7,787 nucleotides of DNA from contig JAIVGU010000022.1 of the NCBI GenBank assembly GCA_020201445.1, positions 1 to 7,787 of the forward strand, written 5' to 3'. Numbering within the stretch: the first letter of the stretch is position 1; every line of letters begins with the position of its first letter. The stretch is from Halobacteriales archaeon. GTDB lineage: Archaea > Thermoplasmatota > E2 > JACPAO01 > JAHFTW01. The notes under the pieces were generated by a model that saw only the letters and a program-made list of their open reading frames with translations, was not told the origin of the DNA and ran no database searches. Of this stretch, positions 1 through 5,815 are shown one piece after another. Both the position numbers and the translations under genes were made by a program.

Positions 1-1217
1 ACGACCATCGCGGCGGTGCTGCGGCCGAGCTCCGCGACCCATTGGTTGACGTTGCCGACGTCGTGCAGGACCAGGTTGGCGATCTTCCCCTCCTCGATGG
101 AGCCCACCTTGTCCTCGACGCCCAGGGAGCACGCCGCGTTCCAGGTCACGCCCGTGAGCGCCTGCGCCGGGGTGAGGCCCATGGCGTAGCAGGCCATCTG
201 GGCGGCGAACTGCGGGTCGACGACGGGGTTGTTGGGGTTGTGGTCGGTGGCGAGCGCCACCGGCACCAGCGCCTGGAGGAGCTTCTGCGCCGGGGCCCAC
301 TGCCGGGTCATCAGGGTGAGCGGGACCGTCGGCGTCAGGGTGGCGATGGTGCCATGCTCGGCCAGGGCGGCGATGCCGGCGTCTGAGACCTTCAGCAAGT
401 GGTCGGCGGAGACGCAGCCCAGCTTGGCGGCCAACGCGGCGGCGCCGGTGTCGGCCAGCTCGTCGGCGTGCATGCGGAGCTGGAAGCCCAGCTCCTTGGC
501 CTTCCGGAGGATGCGTTCGCCCTGCTCCAGCGTGAAGGCGCCCTCGTCCACGAAGACGTCGCAGAAGCGGGCGACCTCCTGGCGCTGCGCGGCGGGGAGC
601 ATCTCGTCCACGACGAGGTCGACGTAGGCGTCGGCGCGGCCCTTGAACTCCTCGGGGACGGCGTGCGCGCCGAGGAAGGTGGAGACGATGGGGACGCCGG
701 TGCGCTTGGAGACCTTGGGGTGCAGCCCGAGTGCCCGCACCTCGTCGCGGGTGGTGAGCCCGTAGCCCGACTTCGCCTCCACCGTGGTGGTGCCGCGCCG
801 GAGCATCCGCTTGAGCCGCGTGACCGCCTGCTCCTCCAGCTCGTTGTCGGTCGCCTCGCGGGTGGCGAAGACGGTCTGCATGATTCCGCCGCCGGCCGCG
901 AGGATGTCCTGGTAGGACTTGCCCTGGAGCTTGAGGCGCAACTCGTTGGAGCGGTCGCCCGCGTAGACGAGGTGGGTGTGCGGGTCGACGTAGCCCGGCG
1001 TCAGCAGCTTGCGCTTGGCGTCCACCGTCTTGGCCGCCTTGCCCTTCCAGTCCGGGTCGGGGCCCACCCACGCGATGCGGCCGTGCCGGATGGCGACCGT
1101 CCAGCCCGCCTCCAGGCCCGCGTCGCCGGCCTCGAAGCCGTCGCGCGGCTTCTGGGGGCCCTCCAGGGTGGCGACGGTGGCGGTGCGGATGAGCAGGTCG
1201 ACGGGCGCGTCGGTCAC
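1..1217 (-). CDS. hutI: Imidazolonepropionase HutI (3' end cut by window edge)
   Basis: Cytoplasmic metal-dependent amidohydrolase that hydrolyses 4-imidazolone-5-propanoate to N-formimidoyl-L-glutamate, the third step of histidine degradation. About 405 residues are present and the last ten or so are missing off the left edge; the family is about 400-420 long. Visible landmarks: the metal-binding HxH in DPHTHLVYAGDRSNE (H80, H82), EAKSGYGL (148-154), the family-typical FLGAHAVPEEFKGR (181-194), the ligand histidine in MHADEL (H250), ADHLL (H273), the catalytic or metal aspartate in ATDHNPN (D325), and the amidohydrolase C-terminal GSIEEGKIANLVL (372-384). The GTG at 1217 is chosen because it gives a normal N-terminus (MTDAPVDLLIRTATVATLEG) and has a TATA-like patch 26 bases upstream. 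It is divergent from hutG, the enzyme for the next step, across only 36 bases. Identification rests on recognised motifs and is secure; the exact start is less so. Confidence 0.95.
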   Translation of the reverse strand, partial: MTDAPVDLLIRTATVATLEGPQKPRDGFEAGDAGLEAGWTVAIRHGRIAWVGPDPDWKGKAAKTVDAKRKLLTPGYVDPHTHLVYAGDRSNELRLKLQGKSYQDILAAGGGIMQTVFATREATDNELEEQAVTRLKRMLRRGTTTVEAKSGYGLTTRDEVRALGLHPKVSKRTGVPIVSTFLGAHAVPEEFKGRADAYVDLVVDEMLPAAQRQEVARFCDVFVDEGAFTLEQGERILRKAKELGFQLRMHADELADTGAAALAAKLGCVSADHLLKVSDAGIAALAEHGTIATLTPTVPLTLMTRQWAPAQKLLQALVPVALATDHNPNNPVVDPQFAAQMACYAMGLTPAQALTGVTWNAACSLGVEDKVGSIEEGKIANLVLHDVGNVNQWVAELGRSTAAMV

Positions 1218-1221
1218 ACAG

Positions 1222-1231
1222 CGTTGAAGCA
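1222..1231 (+). promoter_or_regulatory. Weak candidate core promoter for hutG
   Basis: CGTTGAAGCA is centred about 27 bases upstream of the hutG ATG at 1254 and is the only moderately AT-containing patch at the archaeal TATA distance on this strand. There is no Shine-Dalgarno-like purine run before the ATG, which suits a leaderless message. The match to a TATA consensus is poor, so the call rests on position alone. Confidence 0.22.
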
Positions 1232-1238
1232 GGGCTTG

Positions 1239-1248
1239 CGCATAAGCG
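1239..1248 (-). promoter_or_regulatory. Putative archaeal TATA box for hutI (leaderless)
   Basis: On the minus strand this reads CGCTTATGCG, the most AT-rich patch of the short intergenic region. Its centre (about 1243) lies 26 bases upstream of the hutI GTG at 1217, the distance expected between an archaeal TATA box and the transcription start. This implies a transcript beginning at or next to the start codon, with no Shine-Dalgarno. The sequence match is weak; the spacing, repeated at other genes in this window, is the main support. Confidence 0.45.
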
Positions 1249-1253
1249 CCGCG

Positions 1254-2207
1254 ATGACCCTGCAGCCGAGCCCCGCCGTCCTGCCGCCGCGCCGCGCCGG
1301 ACCCCTGGAGGACCCGCGCTTCCTCGAGCTGTTCGGCCACCCCCGCGACGCCGCCGACCTGCTGCTGGCGGGCGTGCCGTTCGACGGCGCCGTCATCGGC
1401 CGCAAGGGCTGCCGCGAGGGCCCCACCGCCATCCGCGAGGCGATGCGCTTCCTCGCCACCCATGACCCGGTGCGCGGCGCCGACCTCGCGGGGCTCCGCA
1501 TCCACGACGCGGGCGACGTCCAGGTGGCGGCGGGCGTGCTGGAGACCCACAAGGCGGTGCGGGAGGAGGCGCGCGCCCTCTTCGCCACGCGCAAGCCGGT
1601 CGTGCTGCTCGGCGGCGACAACTCGCTCAGCGCGCCGCACGTGCAGGCGCTCAAGGACGCGCGCGGGGGCCGCATCGGGCTGCTGGTGCTGGACGCCCAC
1701 TACGACCTGCGCCCGGTCCCCGCCGACGGCGTCCCCACCAGCGGCACCCCGTACCGCCGCCTCCTCGAGGACGGCACCGTGGAGCCGCGCAGCCTCGTCG
1801 AGGTGGGCATCCGGCCCTACGCCAACACGAAGGCGCTCGCCGACTACGCTGCGCAGAAAGGCGTGCAGGTCGTCACCATCGCCGACGTCCGACGGCGGCC
1901 CATCGCGGCCGTGGCGCACGACGCGGTGGCGCAGGCGGCGGCCGGCGTGGACCACCTGTTCCTGAGCGCCGACATCGACGGCCTCGACCAGTCCATCGCC
2001 AGCGGGTGCAGCGCGCCCGGCGCCGGGGGGCTCACCTTCGACGAGGCCAGCGCGCTCGTCCACGCCGCCGCCGCTCACCCGCTCATCCGCGGCATGGACC
2101 TGGTGGAGGTGGCGCCCAGCCTCGACTCCACGGGCAACACGGCGCGCACCGCGGCGCAACTCGTGGCGGCGTTCGCGGGCGGAATCGCCTCCCGCCGCCC
2201 AGCCTGA
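1254..2207 (+). CDS. hutG: Formimidoylglutamase HutG (arginase/agmatinase family)
   Basis: Manganese-dependent ureohydrolase-fold enzyme, predicted to split N-formimidoyl-L-glutamate into L-glutamate and formamide, the last step of histidine degradation. It is 317 residues, close to the roughly 319 I recall for Bacillus subtilis HutG. Arginase-family metal motifs are in order: GGDNS (120-124), DAHYD (147-151), ADIDGLDQS (239-247) and EVAPSLD (285-291). PTSGTPYRRLLEDG (161-174), VGIRPYANT (184-192) and SGCSAPGAGGL (250-260) resemble HutG more than agmatinase, and the divergent hutI agrees. The first metal motif has Asn123 where arginases and agmatinases have His; from memory the Bacillus-type HutG also has Asn here, so this is probably a subfamily trait. 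ATG 1254 is chosen because the frame stays open far upstream only as an antisense shadow of hutI. Its TGA stop is formed by the first bases of a palindromic repeat. Agmatinase is the main alternative and is less likely. Confidence 0.92.
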   Translation: MTLQPSPAVLPPRRAGPLEDPRFLELFGHPRDAADLLLAGVPFDGAVIGRKGCREGPTAIREAMRFLATHDPVRGADLAGLRIHDAGDVQVAAGVLETHKAVREEARALFATRKPVVLLGGDNSLSAPHVQALKDARGGRIGLLVLDAHYDLRPVPADGVPTSGTPYRRLLEDGTVEPRSLVEVGIRPYANTKALADYAAQKGVQVVTIADVRRRPIAAVAHDAVAQAAAGVDHLFLSADIDGLDQSIASGCSAPGAGGLTFDEASALVHAAAAHPLIRGMDLVEVAPSLDSTGNTARTAAQLVAAFAGGIASRRPA

Positions 2208-2247
2208 ACCACGGATTGTACGGAGCCGCCTGCATCCGTGGTCCAGG
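2203..2247. repeat. Palindromic intergenic repeat, copy A (between convergent genes)
   Basis: Imperfect inverted repeat. The left arm CCTGAACCACGGAT (2203-2216) pairs with 2234-2247 at 13 of 14 positions, the exception allowing a G-U pair, around a 17-base loop. It fills almost the whole 45-base gap between hutG and the convergent SDR gene, and its TGAACCAC end contains the hutG stop codon. It shares the GAACCAC-RR-AT core with two other elements in the window. It could act as a bidirectional transcript-end structure; no T-tract follows it. Confidence 0.7.
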
Positions 2248-2252
2248 CAAGG

Positions 2253-3071
2253 TCAGCGGAAGTAGAGCCGCATCCCCGCGCCGATCCAGGAGTCGGGCAA
2301 CCACCGCTTCGCCAGGTTGGCGGCCTTGGCGTCCAGCGGCGTGAAGCTGTGCAGCCGCGGGTGCTGCGACAGGCACGCGGCGACGATGCGGCGGGCGACG
2401 ACGCGGGGGTGCGCTCCCCGCTCCAGGCTGCGGCGCGCCATCCAGCGCCCGTAGAGCGGGGCATACGGCCCGTCGGGCGGGAGGTGCGCGGCCTGGGTCT
2501 CGGCGAGGGTGCGGGCGCCGAAGCCGGTGCGGATGACGCCGGGCTCGATGAGGAGCGCCCGCACGCCGAAGCGGCGCACCTCGATGTCCATCGCCTGCGT
2601 GAGGGCGCGAAGGGCGAACTTCGTGGAGCAGTAGGCGCCCAGCAGGGGCACGGCGACGTGGCCGGCGATGCTGGAGACGTTCACGATGCGGCCTGAGCCC
2701 TGGCGGCGCATCGCGGGCAGGACGAGGCGGGCCAGTTCGTGCGGCCCCACGACGTTGGTCTCGTGCATCGCGCGCAGTGCTGCGGCGCTGGTGTCCTCGA
2801 CGCTCAGGATGGCCCCGTAGCCCGCGTTGTTCACCAGCGCGTCGATGCGGCCGTGCCGGGCCAGCACCGCCTCCACGGCGGCGGCGCGGCTGGCGGGGTC
2901 CGCCACGTCCAGCGCCAGGGTCTCGACGCTGCCGGGCGCCGCGAGGTCGGCGATGCGGGCGGCGTCCCGCGCCGTGGCGACGACGAGCGCGCCGGCGCGG
3001 GCCAGGCGCGGCACCGCCTCGCGCCCGATGCCGCTGGAGGTCCCCGTGACCAGGACGACGGGCTTGTGCAC
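2253..3071 (-). CDS. Short-chain dehydrogenase/reductase (classical SDR)
   Basis: NAD(P)-dependent oxidoreductase of the classical SDR type, 272 residues, cytosolic, substrate unknown. Visible motifs: cofactor loop TGTSSGIGR (9-17), LDVAD (54-58), NNAG (81-84), the structural or catalytic Asn106 (ETNVVGP), catalytic Ser134 in NVSSIAG, and Tyr147 and Lys151 in YCSTK, with the expected 13-residue Ser-Tyr spacing. IEPGVIRTGF (175-184) is the usual post-catalytic segment. Arg17 in the glycine loop and Arg35 after the second strand (VVATARD) suggest NADP(H) preference. The C-terminal extension (about 200-272) is the substrate-lid region and resembles 17-beta-hydroxysteroid dehydrogenase-like SDRs only in general layout. 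The start is GTG 3071, the only one fitting directly before VVLVTG, with GGTGG seven bases upstream. It lies downstream of the small membrane protein gene, separated by a strong palindrome, so it may have its own promoter. Confidence 0.92.
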   Translation of the reverse strand: MHKPVVLVTGTSSGIGREAVPRLARAGALVVATARDAARIADLAAPGSVETLALDVADPASRAAAVEAVLARHGRIDALVNNAGYGAILSVEDTSAAALRAMHETNVVGPHELARLVLPAMRRQGSGRIVNVSSIAGHVAVPLLGAYCSTKFALRALTQAMDIEVRRFGVRALLIEPGVIRTGFGARTLAETQAAHLPPDGPYAPLYGRWMARRSLERGAHPRVVARRIVAACLSQHPRLHSFTPLDAKAANLAKRWLPDSWIGAGMRLYFR

Positions 3072-3078
3072 ACGCCCG

Positions 3079-3083
3079 CCACC
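3079..3083 (-). promoter_or_regulatory. Shine-Dalgarno-like GGTGG for the SDR gene
   Basis: On the minus strand GGTGG lies seven bases before the GTG start at 3071. It supports that start and implies a 5' leader, which is consistent with there being no TA-rich patch at the leaderless distance (near 3097). The match is short and the region is GC-rich, so chance is possible. Confidence 0.45.
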
Positions 3084-3119
3084 GGGGGCAGCACTTGGGC
3101 GCTTCGCCGCCCGTCCGGG

Positions 3120-3189
3120 GAACCACGAATTTCACGAATCACACGAAACCATTGCGGGCGGTTCGTGCAATTCGTGAAATTCGTGGTTC
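3120..3189. repeat. Near-perfect palindromic intergenic repeat, copy B
   Basis: Arms 3120-3147 and 3162-3189 are complementary at 26 of 28 positions, including a perfect 20-base outer stretch (GAACCACGAATTTCACGAAT), around a 14-base loop. Inside each arm CACGAA recurs, so the arm itself looks built from short degenerate repeats. It is strikingly AT-rich beside its 70% GC surroundings. It sits between two minus-strand genes. With base 3190 its outer end reads TGAACCAC on the minus strand and provides the TGA stop of the membrane protein gene. It shares its core with copies A and C. It may be a REP/MITE-like non-coding element, a processing or termination hairpin, or both. Confidence 0.92.
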
Positions 3190-3463
3190 AAGGAGGCGCG
3201 GGTGGGGGTCGCGGCACGAGGTCCGCCCGCAGGATGCGCACCGCGTCCAGGACGGCCCAGAGCGCCCCCAGGGCGCCGGGCACGACGAGGGGGTAGGAGC
3301 CGAGGGCGACGAGGGCCATCTGCGACGCGCCGTGCGGCAGCAGGCGGCTGTGCGGGTTGCGCCACCCCGCCACCGCCGCCCCCAGCCCCGGCAGCGGCAG
3401 GAGGTTGAGGAGGCCGAGCGCGGTGCGGCCGCCAGGGGTGAGCTGGAGCCGCAGGCGACGCAC
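3188..3463 (-). CDS. Small predicted membrane protein, unknown function
   Basis: A 91-residue protein that I do not recognise. Two hydrophobic stretches are visible: about 15-33 (ALGLLNLLPLPGLGAAVAG) and a long one about 48-78 (from SQMALVALGSYPLVVPGAL to VRIL). They are joined by a short positively charged loop (WRNPHSR) and preceded by a basic N-terminus (MRRLRLQL), so a two-helix integral membrane protein is likely. The C-terminus is a proline-rich tail (PRPPPAPP) running straight into the palindromic repeat, whose TGA ends the frame. GTG 3463 is chosen because a TA-rich patch is centred 26-27 bases upstream; the frame is open further upstream only as an antisense shadow of sucC. It is divergent from sucC and upstream of the SDR gene. 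Hydrophobic pattern and promoter spacing favour a real gene, but without a known family a spurious frame cannot be excluded. Confidence 0.6.
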   Translation of the reverse strand: MRRLRLQLTPGGRTALGLLNLLPLPGLGAAVAGWRNPHSRLLPHGASQMALVALGSYPLVVPGALGALWAVLDAVRILRADLVPRPPPAPP

Positions 3464-3485
3464 GCCCCGGGACGGCGGGACGCGG

Positions 3486-3493
3486 GCTTTAGG
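3486..3493 (-). promoter_or_regulatory. Putative TATA box for the small membrane protein gene
   Basis: On the minus strand this reads CCTAAAGC, isolated in very GC-rich sequence. Its centre is 26-27 bases upstream of the GTG at 3463, as expected for an archaeal leaderless gene, and it is the main reason for choosing that start. Confidence 0.45.
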
Positions 3494-3571
3494 CCACCGC
3501 TCCGCGGCGCGCGGCCGCCTCCAGGCGGGAGCGTGGCCGGAACGGGCCCTCCATCCCTGGCAGCCGCACTC

Positions 3572-3586
3572 CAAACGGTCATATGA
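3572..3586 (+). promoter_or_regulatory. Putative BRE/TATA promoter of the sucCD operon
   Basis: CAAACGG followed by TCATATGA (3579-3586) is the clearest promoter-like element in the window: an AT-rich core next to an A-rich, BRE-like flank. The core is centred about 37 bases before the sucC GTG, so initiation about 26 bases downstream would leave a leader of roughly 11 bases, enough to hold the GGTGG at 3611-3615. It lies in the 156-base gap shared with the divergent membrane protein gene; nothing else stands out in that gap. Confidence 0.45.
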
Positions 3587-3610
3587 CCCCCCTGTCTCGC
3601 GCCGGCCAAC

Positions 3611-3615
3611 GGTGG
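3611..3615 (+). promoter_or_regulatory. Shine-Dalgarno-like GGTGG for sucC
   Basis: GGTGG lies four bases before the GTG at 3620. The spacing is a little short, but it supports GTG 3620 as the start, as does the family-typical N-terminus MNLFEYQ that follows. Confidence 0.4.
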
Positions 3616-3619
3616 CTCT

Positions 3620-4780
3620 GTGAACCTCTTCGAGTACCAAGGCCGCGAGCTCTACGAGCAGCACGGCATCCCCTGCGCCAAGGGGTTCGTCGTCGGCTCG
3701 ATGCAGGATCTCGAGGCCAAGATTGGCCAGGCCCACTACCCCGTCGTCGTCAAGGCACAGGTCCTGGTCGGCGGCCGCGGCAAGGCCGGCGGCGTCAAGT
3801 TCGCCGACGACGCCACCCAGCTCCGCGAGGTCACCCAGGGCATCCTGGGGCTCAACATCAAGGGGCACATCACCAAGAAGGTCATGGTCACGCAGAAGCT
3901 CGACTTCGCCCGCGAGTTCTACCTCTCCTTCCTCGTCGACCGCGCCAGCCGCCGCTACCTGATGATTTTCTCCCCGGATGGCGGCGTGGAGATCGAATCG
4001 GTGCCGGAGGAGCGCATCTTCAAGGCCACCATCGACCCCCTCACCGGCTTCCAGCCCTTCCACGCCCGCGCCGTGCTGCTCAAGTCCGGCCTCGACGCCG
4101 ACGTCCAGAAGCAGATTGCCGCGCTGATGCAGAAGCTCTACGGCATGTTCGTCAGGATGGACGCGGAGCTGTGCGAGGTCAACCCGCTGGCCGTCCTGCG
4201 CGACGGCAGGGTCGTGGCCGGCGACGCCAAGGTGGTCCTCAACGACTCCGCCCTCTTCCGCCACAAAGAGTTCCAGCAGAAGGACGAGGCGCTCACCGAC
4301 CTGGAGCAGGAGGCGCGCGAGAAGGGCGTGGCGTTGGTGCAGCTCGACGGCGACATCGGCGTCATGGCCAACGGCGCCGGCCTCACCATGGCCACCCTCG
4401 ACGCGCTGACGCACTTCGGCGCCAAGCCCAGCGTCTTCCTCGACCTGAGCGGCACCGACAACCCCGAGAAGGTCGCCGAGGCGGTCCGCCTGATGAAGAA
4501 GGCGCGGCCCGGCGTCATGTTCCTCAACCTCTTCGGCGGCATCACCAAGTGCGACACCGTGGCGCGCGGCCTCGTCTCGGTCCTGCAGCAGGAGGGCGTC
4601 GAGTTCCCCATCATCACCCGCATCAAGGGCACCAACGCCAAGGAGGCCAACGACATCCTCCACAGCTTCGGCCTCGAGACCGCCAACACCCTCGAGGAGG
4701 CCGCGAAGAAGGCCGCCGAGATGGCGAAGAATCCGGGCAAGTACAAGATTGTCAAGGCCACCCACGGAGGTGCCGCGTAA
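3620..4780 (+). CDS. sucC: Succinyl-CoA synthetase beta subunit SucC (ADP-forming type)
   Basis: Beta subunit of succinyl-CoA synthetase, which converts succinyl-CoA, ADP (or GDP) and phosphate to succinate, CoA and ATP (or GTP) in the TCA cycle. Its 386 residues match the usual full length (about 388 in E. coli). An N-terminal ATP-grasp domain begins MNLFEYQGRELYEQHGIP, with the nucleotide-binding VVVKAQVLVGGRGKAGGVK (42-60). Mg-nucleotide ligands are Asn188 in CEVNPLAV and Asp202 in GDAKVVLNDSALFRH. The C-terminal CoA-ligase domain has NGAGLTMATLD (251-261), FLDLSGTDNPEKV (273-285) and the phosphate-site loop FLNLFGGITKCDTVARG (301-317). The start is GTG at the conserved N-terminus. Its stop overlaps the sucD start in TAATG, so the two subunits are co-transcribed and probably translationally coupled. 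No defects are seen. ATP versus GTP specificity cannot be read with confidence. Confidence 0.97.
   Translation: MNLFEYQGRELYEQHGIPCAKGFVVGSMQDLEAKIGQAHYPVVVKAQVLVGGRGKAGGVKFADDATQLREVTQGILGLNIKGHITKKVMVTQKLDFAREFYLSFLVDRASRRYLMIFSPDGGVEIESVPEERIFKATIDPLTGFQPFHARAVLLKSGLDADVQKQIAALMQKLYGMFVRMDAELCEVNPLAVLRDGRVVAGDAKVVLNDSALFRHKEFQQKDEALTDLEQEAREKGVALVQLDGDIGVMANGAGLTMATLDALTHFGAKPSVFLDLSGTDNPEKVAEAVRLMKKARPGVMFLNLFGGITKCDTVARGLVSVLQQEGVEFPIITRIKGTNAKEANDILHSFGLETANTLEEAAKKAAEMAKNPGKYKIVKATHGGAA
4766..4772 (+). promoter_or_regulatory. Strong Shine-Dalgarno for sucD inside sucC
   Basis: GGAGGTG lies within the last codons of sucC, with seven bases between it and the sucD ATG. This is the best ribosome-binding site in the window. 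It fixes the sucD start and fits the pattern of an internal operon gene using Shine-Dalgarno initiation while several first genes appear leaderless. Confidence 0.8.
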
Positions 4781-5655
4781 TGGCCGTCGTCCTCGACTCC
4801 AACTCCCGCATCGTCGTGCAGGGCGCGACGGGCTACCAGGGCCAGTTCCACATCGGCCAGATGAAGCAGTTCGGCACCAACGTCGTCGCCGGCGTCACCC
4901 CCGGCAAGGGCGGCGAGCAGGTGCACGGCGTCCCCGTCTACGACACCGTCGCCGAGGCGGTGCAGAAGGCCGGCGCCAACACCAGCCTGGTCTTCGTGCC
5001 CGCCCCGTTCGCCAAGGACGCCGTCCTGGAGGCGGTGGACGCCGGCTGCAAGGTGGTCATCGTCATCACCGAGCACATCCCGGTGCACGACTCCGCGGTC
5101 TTCGTCGACTACGCCAAGGCCCGGGGCGTCACCCTCATCGGCCCCAACTGCCCCGGCGCGTGCAGCCCCGGCGCCAACTCGAAGGTCGGCATCCTGCCCG
5201 GCACCATCTTCAGGCCCGGCCCCGTCGCGGTCGCCAGCAAGTCCGGCACCCTCACCTACGAGATTGTCGCGGCGCTGTCGGAGGCCGGCATCGGCCAGTC
5301 CACCTGCCTCGGCCTCGGCGGCGACCCCGTGCCGGGCACCACCCTGCTCGACGCGGTGAAGCTGTTCAACGCCGACCCCGAGACCAAGGCCATCGTCCTG
5401 GTCGGCGAGATTGGCGGCGGCCACGAGGAGGAGGCCGCCGAGTACATCGCCAAGCACGTCAGGAAGCCGTGCTACGCCTACGTCGCCGGCCGCACCGCGC
5501 CCGAGGGGAAGAAGATGGGCCACGCCGGCGCGCTGGTCGAGAAGGGCAAGGGCACCGCGGAGTCGAAGCTCAAGGCGTTCGCCGCCGCCGGCGTCAAGGT
5601 CGCGACCTTCCCGACCGACATCGCGGGTTTCGTGAAGGCGGACCTGAAGCTCTGA
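4780..5655 (+). CDS. sucD: Succinyl-CoA synthetase alpha subunit SucD
   Basis: Alpha subunit of succinyl-CoA synthetase; it binds CoA and carries the phosphohistidine intermediate. Its 291 residues match the family (about 289). The N-terminal CoA-binding Rossmann domain has VVQGATGYQGQFHIGQM (12-28), GVTPGKGG (38-45) and the PAPFAKDAV and TEHIPVHD segments. GPNCPGACSPG (121-131) leads into the ligase domain with VASKSGTLTYE (151-161), GLGGDPVPGT (178-187) and the conserved glutamate E210 in VGEIGGGHEEEAA. The active-site phosphohistidine is His248 in KKMGHAGAL. ATG 4780 shares its A with the sucC stop and has a strong Shine-Dalgarno, so the start is well supported. A stem-loop begins at the stop codon. 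All key residues are present. Confidence 0.97.
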   Translation: MAVVLDSNSRIVVQGATGYQGQFHIGQMKQFGTNVVAGVTPGKGGEQVHGVPVYDTVAEAVQKAGANTSLVFVPAPFAKDAVLEAVDAGCKVVIVITEHIPVHDSAVFVDYAKARGVTLIGPNCPGACSPGANSKVGILPGTIFRPGPVAVASKSGTLTYEIVAALSEAGIGQSTCLGLGGDPVPGTTLLDAVKLFNADPETKAIVLVGEIGGGHEEEAAEYIAKHVRKPCYAYVAGRTAPEGKKMGHAGALVEKGKGTAESKLKAFAAAGVKVATFPTDIAGFVKADLKL

Positions 5656-5676
5656 ATCCCTGGAAGTTCAGGGATT
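5655..5676 (+). terminator. Stem-loop directly after sucD
   Basis: AATCCCTG (5655-5662) and CAGGGATT (5669-5676) form a perfect 8-base-pair stem with a six-base loop (GAAGTT), beginning in the sucD stop codon. It is followed by only a short T run (TTTG), so it is a weak intrinsic terminator by bacterial standards; in an archaeon it may instead protect or define the 3' end of the sucCD message. Confidence 0.55.
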
Positions 5677-5707
5677 TGTGCGCGACTTCAGTGAACCCCG
5701 GCTGACC

Positions 5708-5768
5708 GAACCACAAATTGCACGACCTTCACGAAAGGTTGCTTGTGCATCCATGAAATCCGTGGTTC
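5708..5768. repeat. Degenerate palindromic intergenic repeat, copy C
   Basis: Outer ends GAACCAC (5708-5714) and GTGGTTC (5762-5768) pair perfectly. Inward the arms pair only partly (GAACCACAAATTGCACGA against GAACCACGGATTTCATGG read from the other strand). The core matches copies A and B. It lies between the convergent ends of sucD and the acetyltransferase gene and is more AT-rich than its surroundings. The degeneration suggests an older copy, with the two arms related to different variants of the family. Confidence 0.65.
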
Positions 5769-5780
5769 AGTGGAGGACTC

Positions 5781-5797
5781 GCTGAATCGCCTTCAGC
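5781..5797 (-). terminator. Small hairpin downstream of the acetyltransferase gene
   Basis: GCTGAA (5781-5786) and TTCAGC (5792-5797) form a 6-base-pair stem with a five-base loop, about 19 bases past the stop codon of the minus-strand acetyltransferase gene. There is no T-tract, so a terminator role is only suggested by position. Confidence 0.3.
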
Positions 5798-5815
5798 TCA
5801 CTGGAACCCAGGAAT

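Noticed and set aside
399..1253. Long open frame continuing upstream of hutG for about 285 codons on the plus strand
   Set aside because: It lies wholly antisense to hutI, is rich in Arg, Gly and Val typical of GC-rich shadow frames, and the HutG family begins near residue MTLQPS at 1254.
3120..3189. Could the internal CACGAA repetitions be a CRISPR array or tandem repeat?
   Set aside because: Units are 7-10 bases, degenerate and arranged as an inverted repeat, with no spacers of regular length.
3464..4765. Long minus-strand open frame antisense to sucC and in frame with the small membrane protein
   Set aside because: Its Leu/Glu/Val/Asp-rich composition is the mirror of sucC codons; sucC is unmistakable on the other strand. 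A promoter-like patch places the real start at 3463.
4138..5523. 460-codon open frame antisense to sucC/sucD
   Set aside because: Shadow of well-supported genes; no recognisable domain and no initiation signal.
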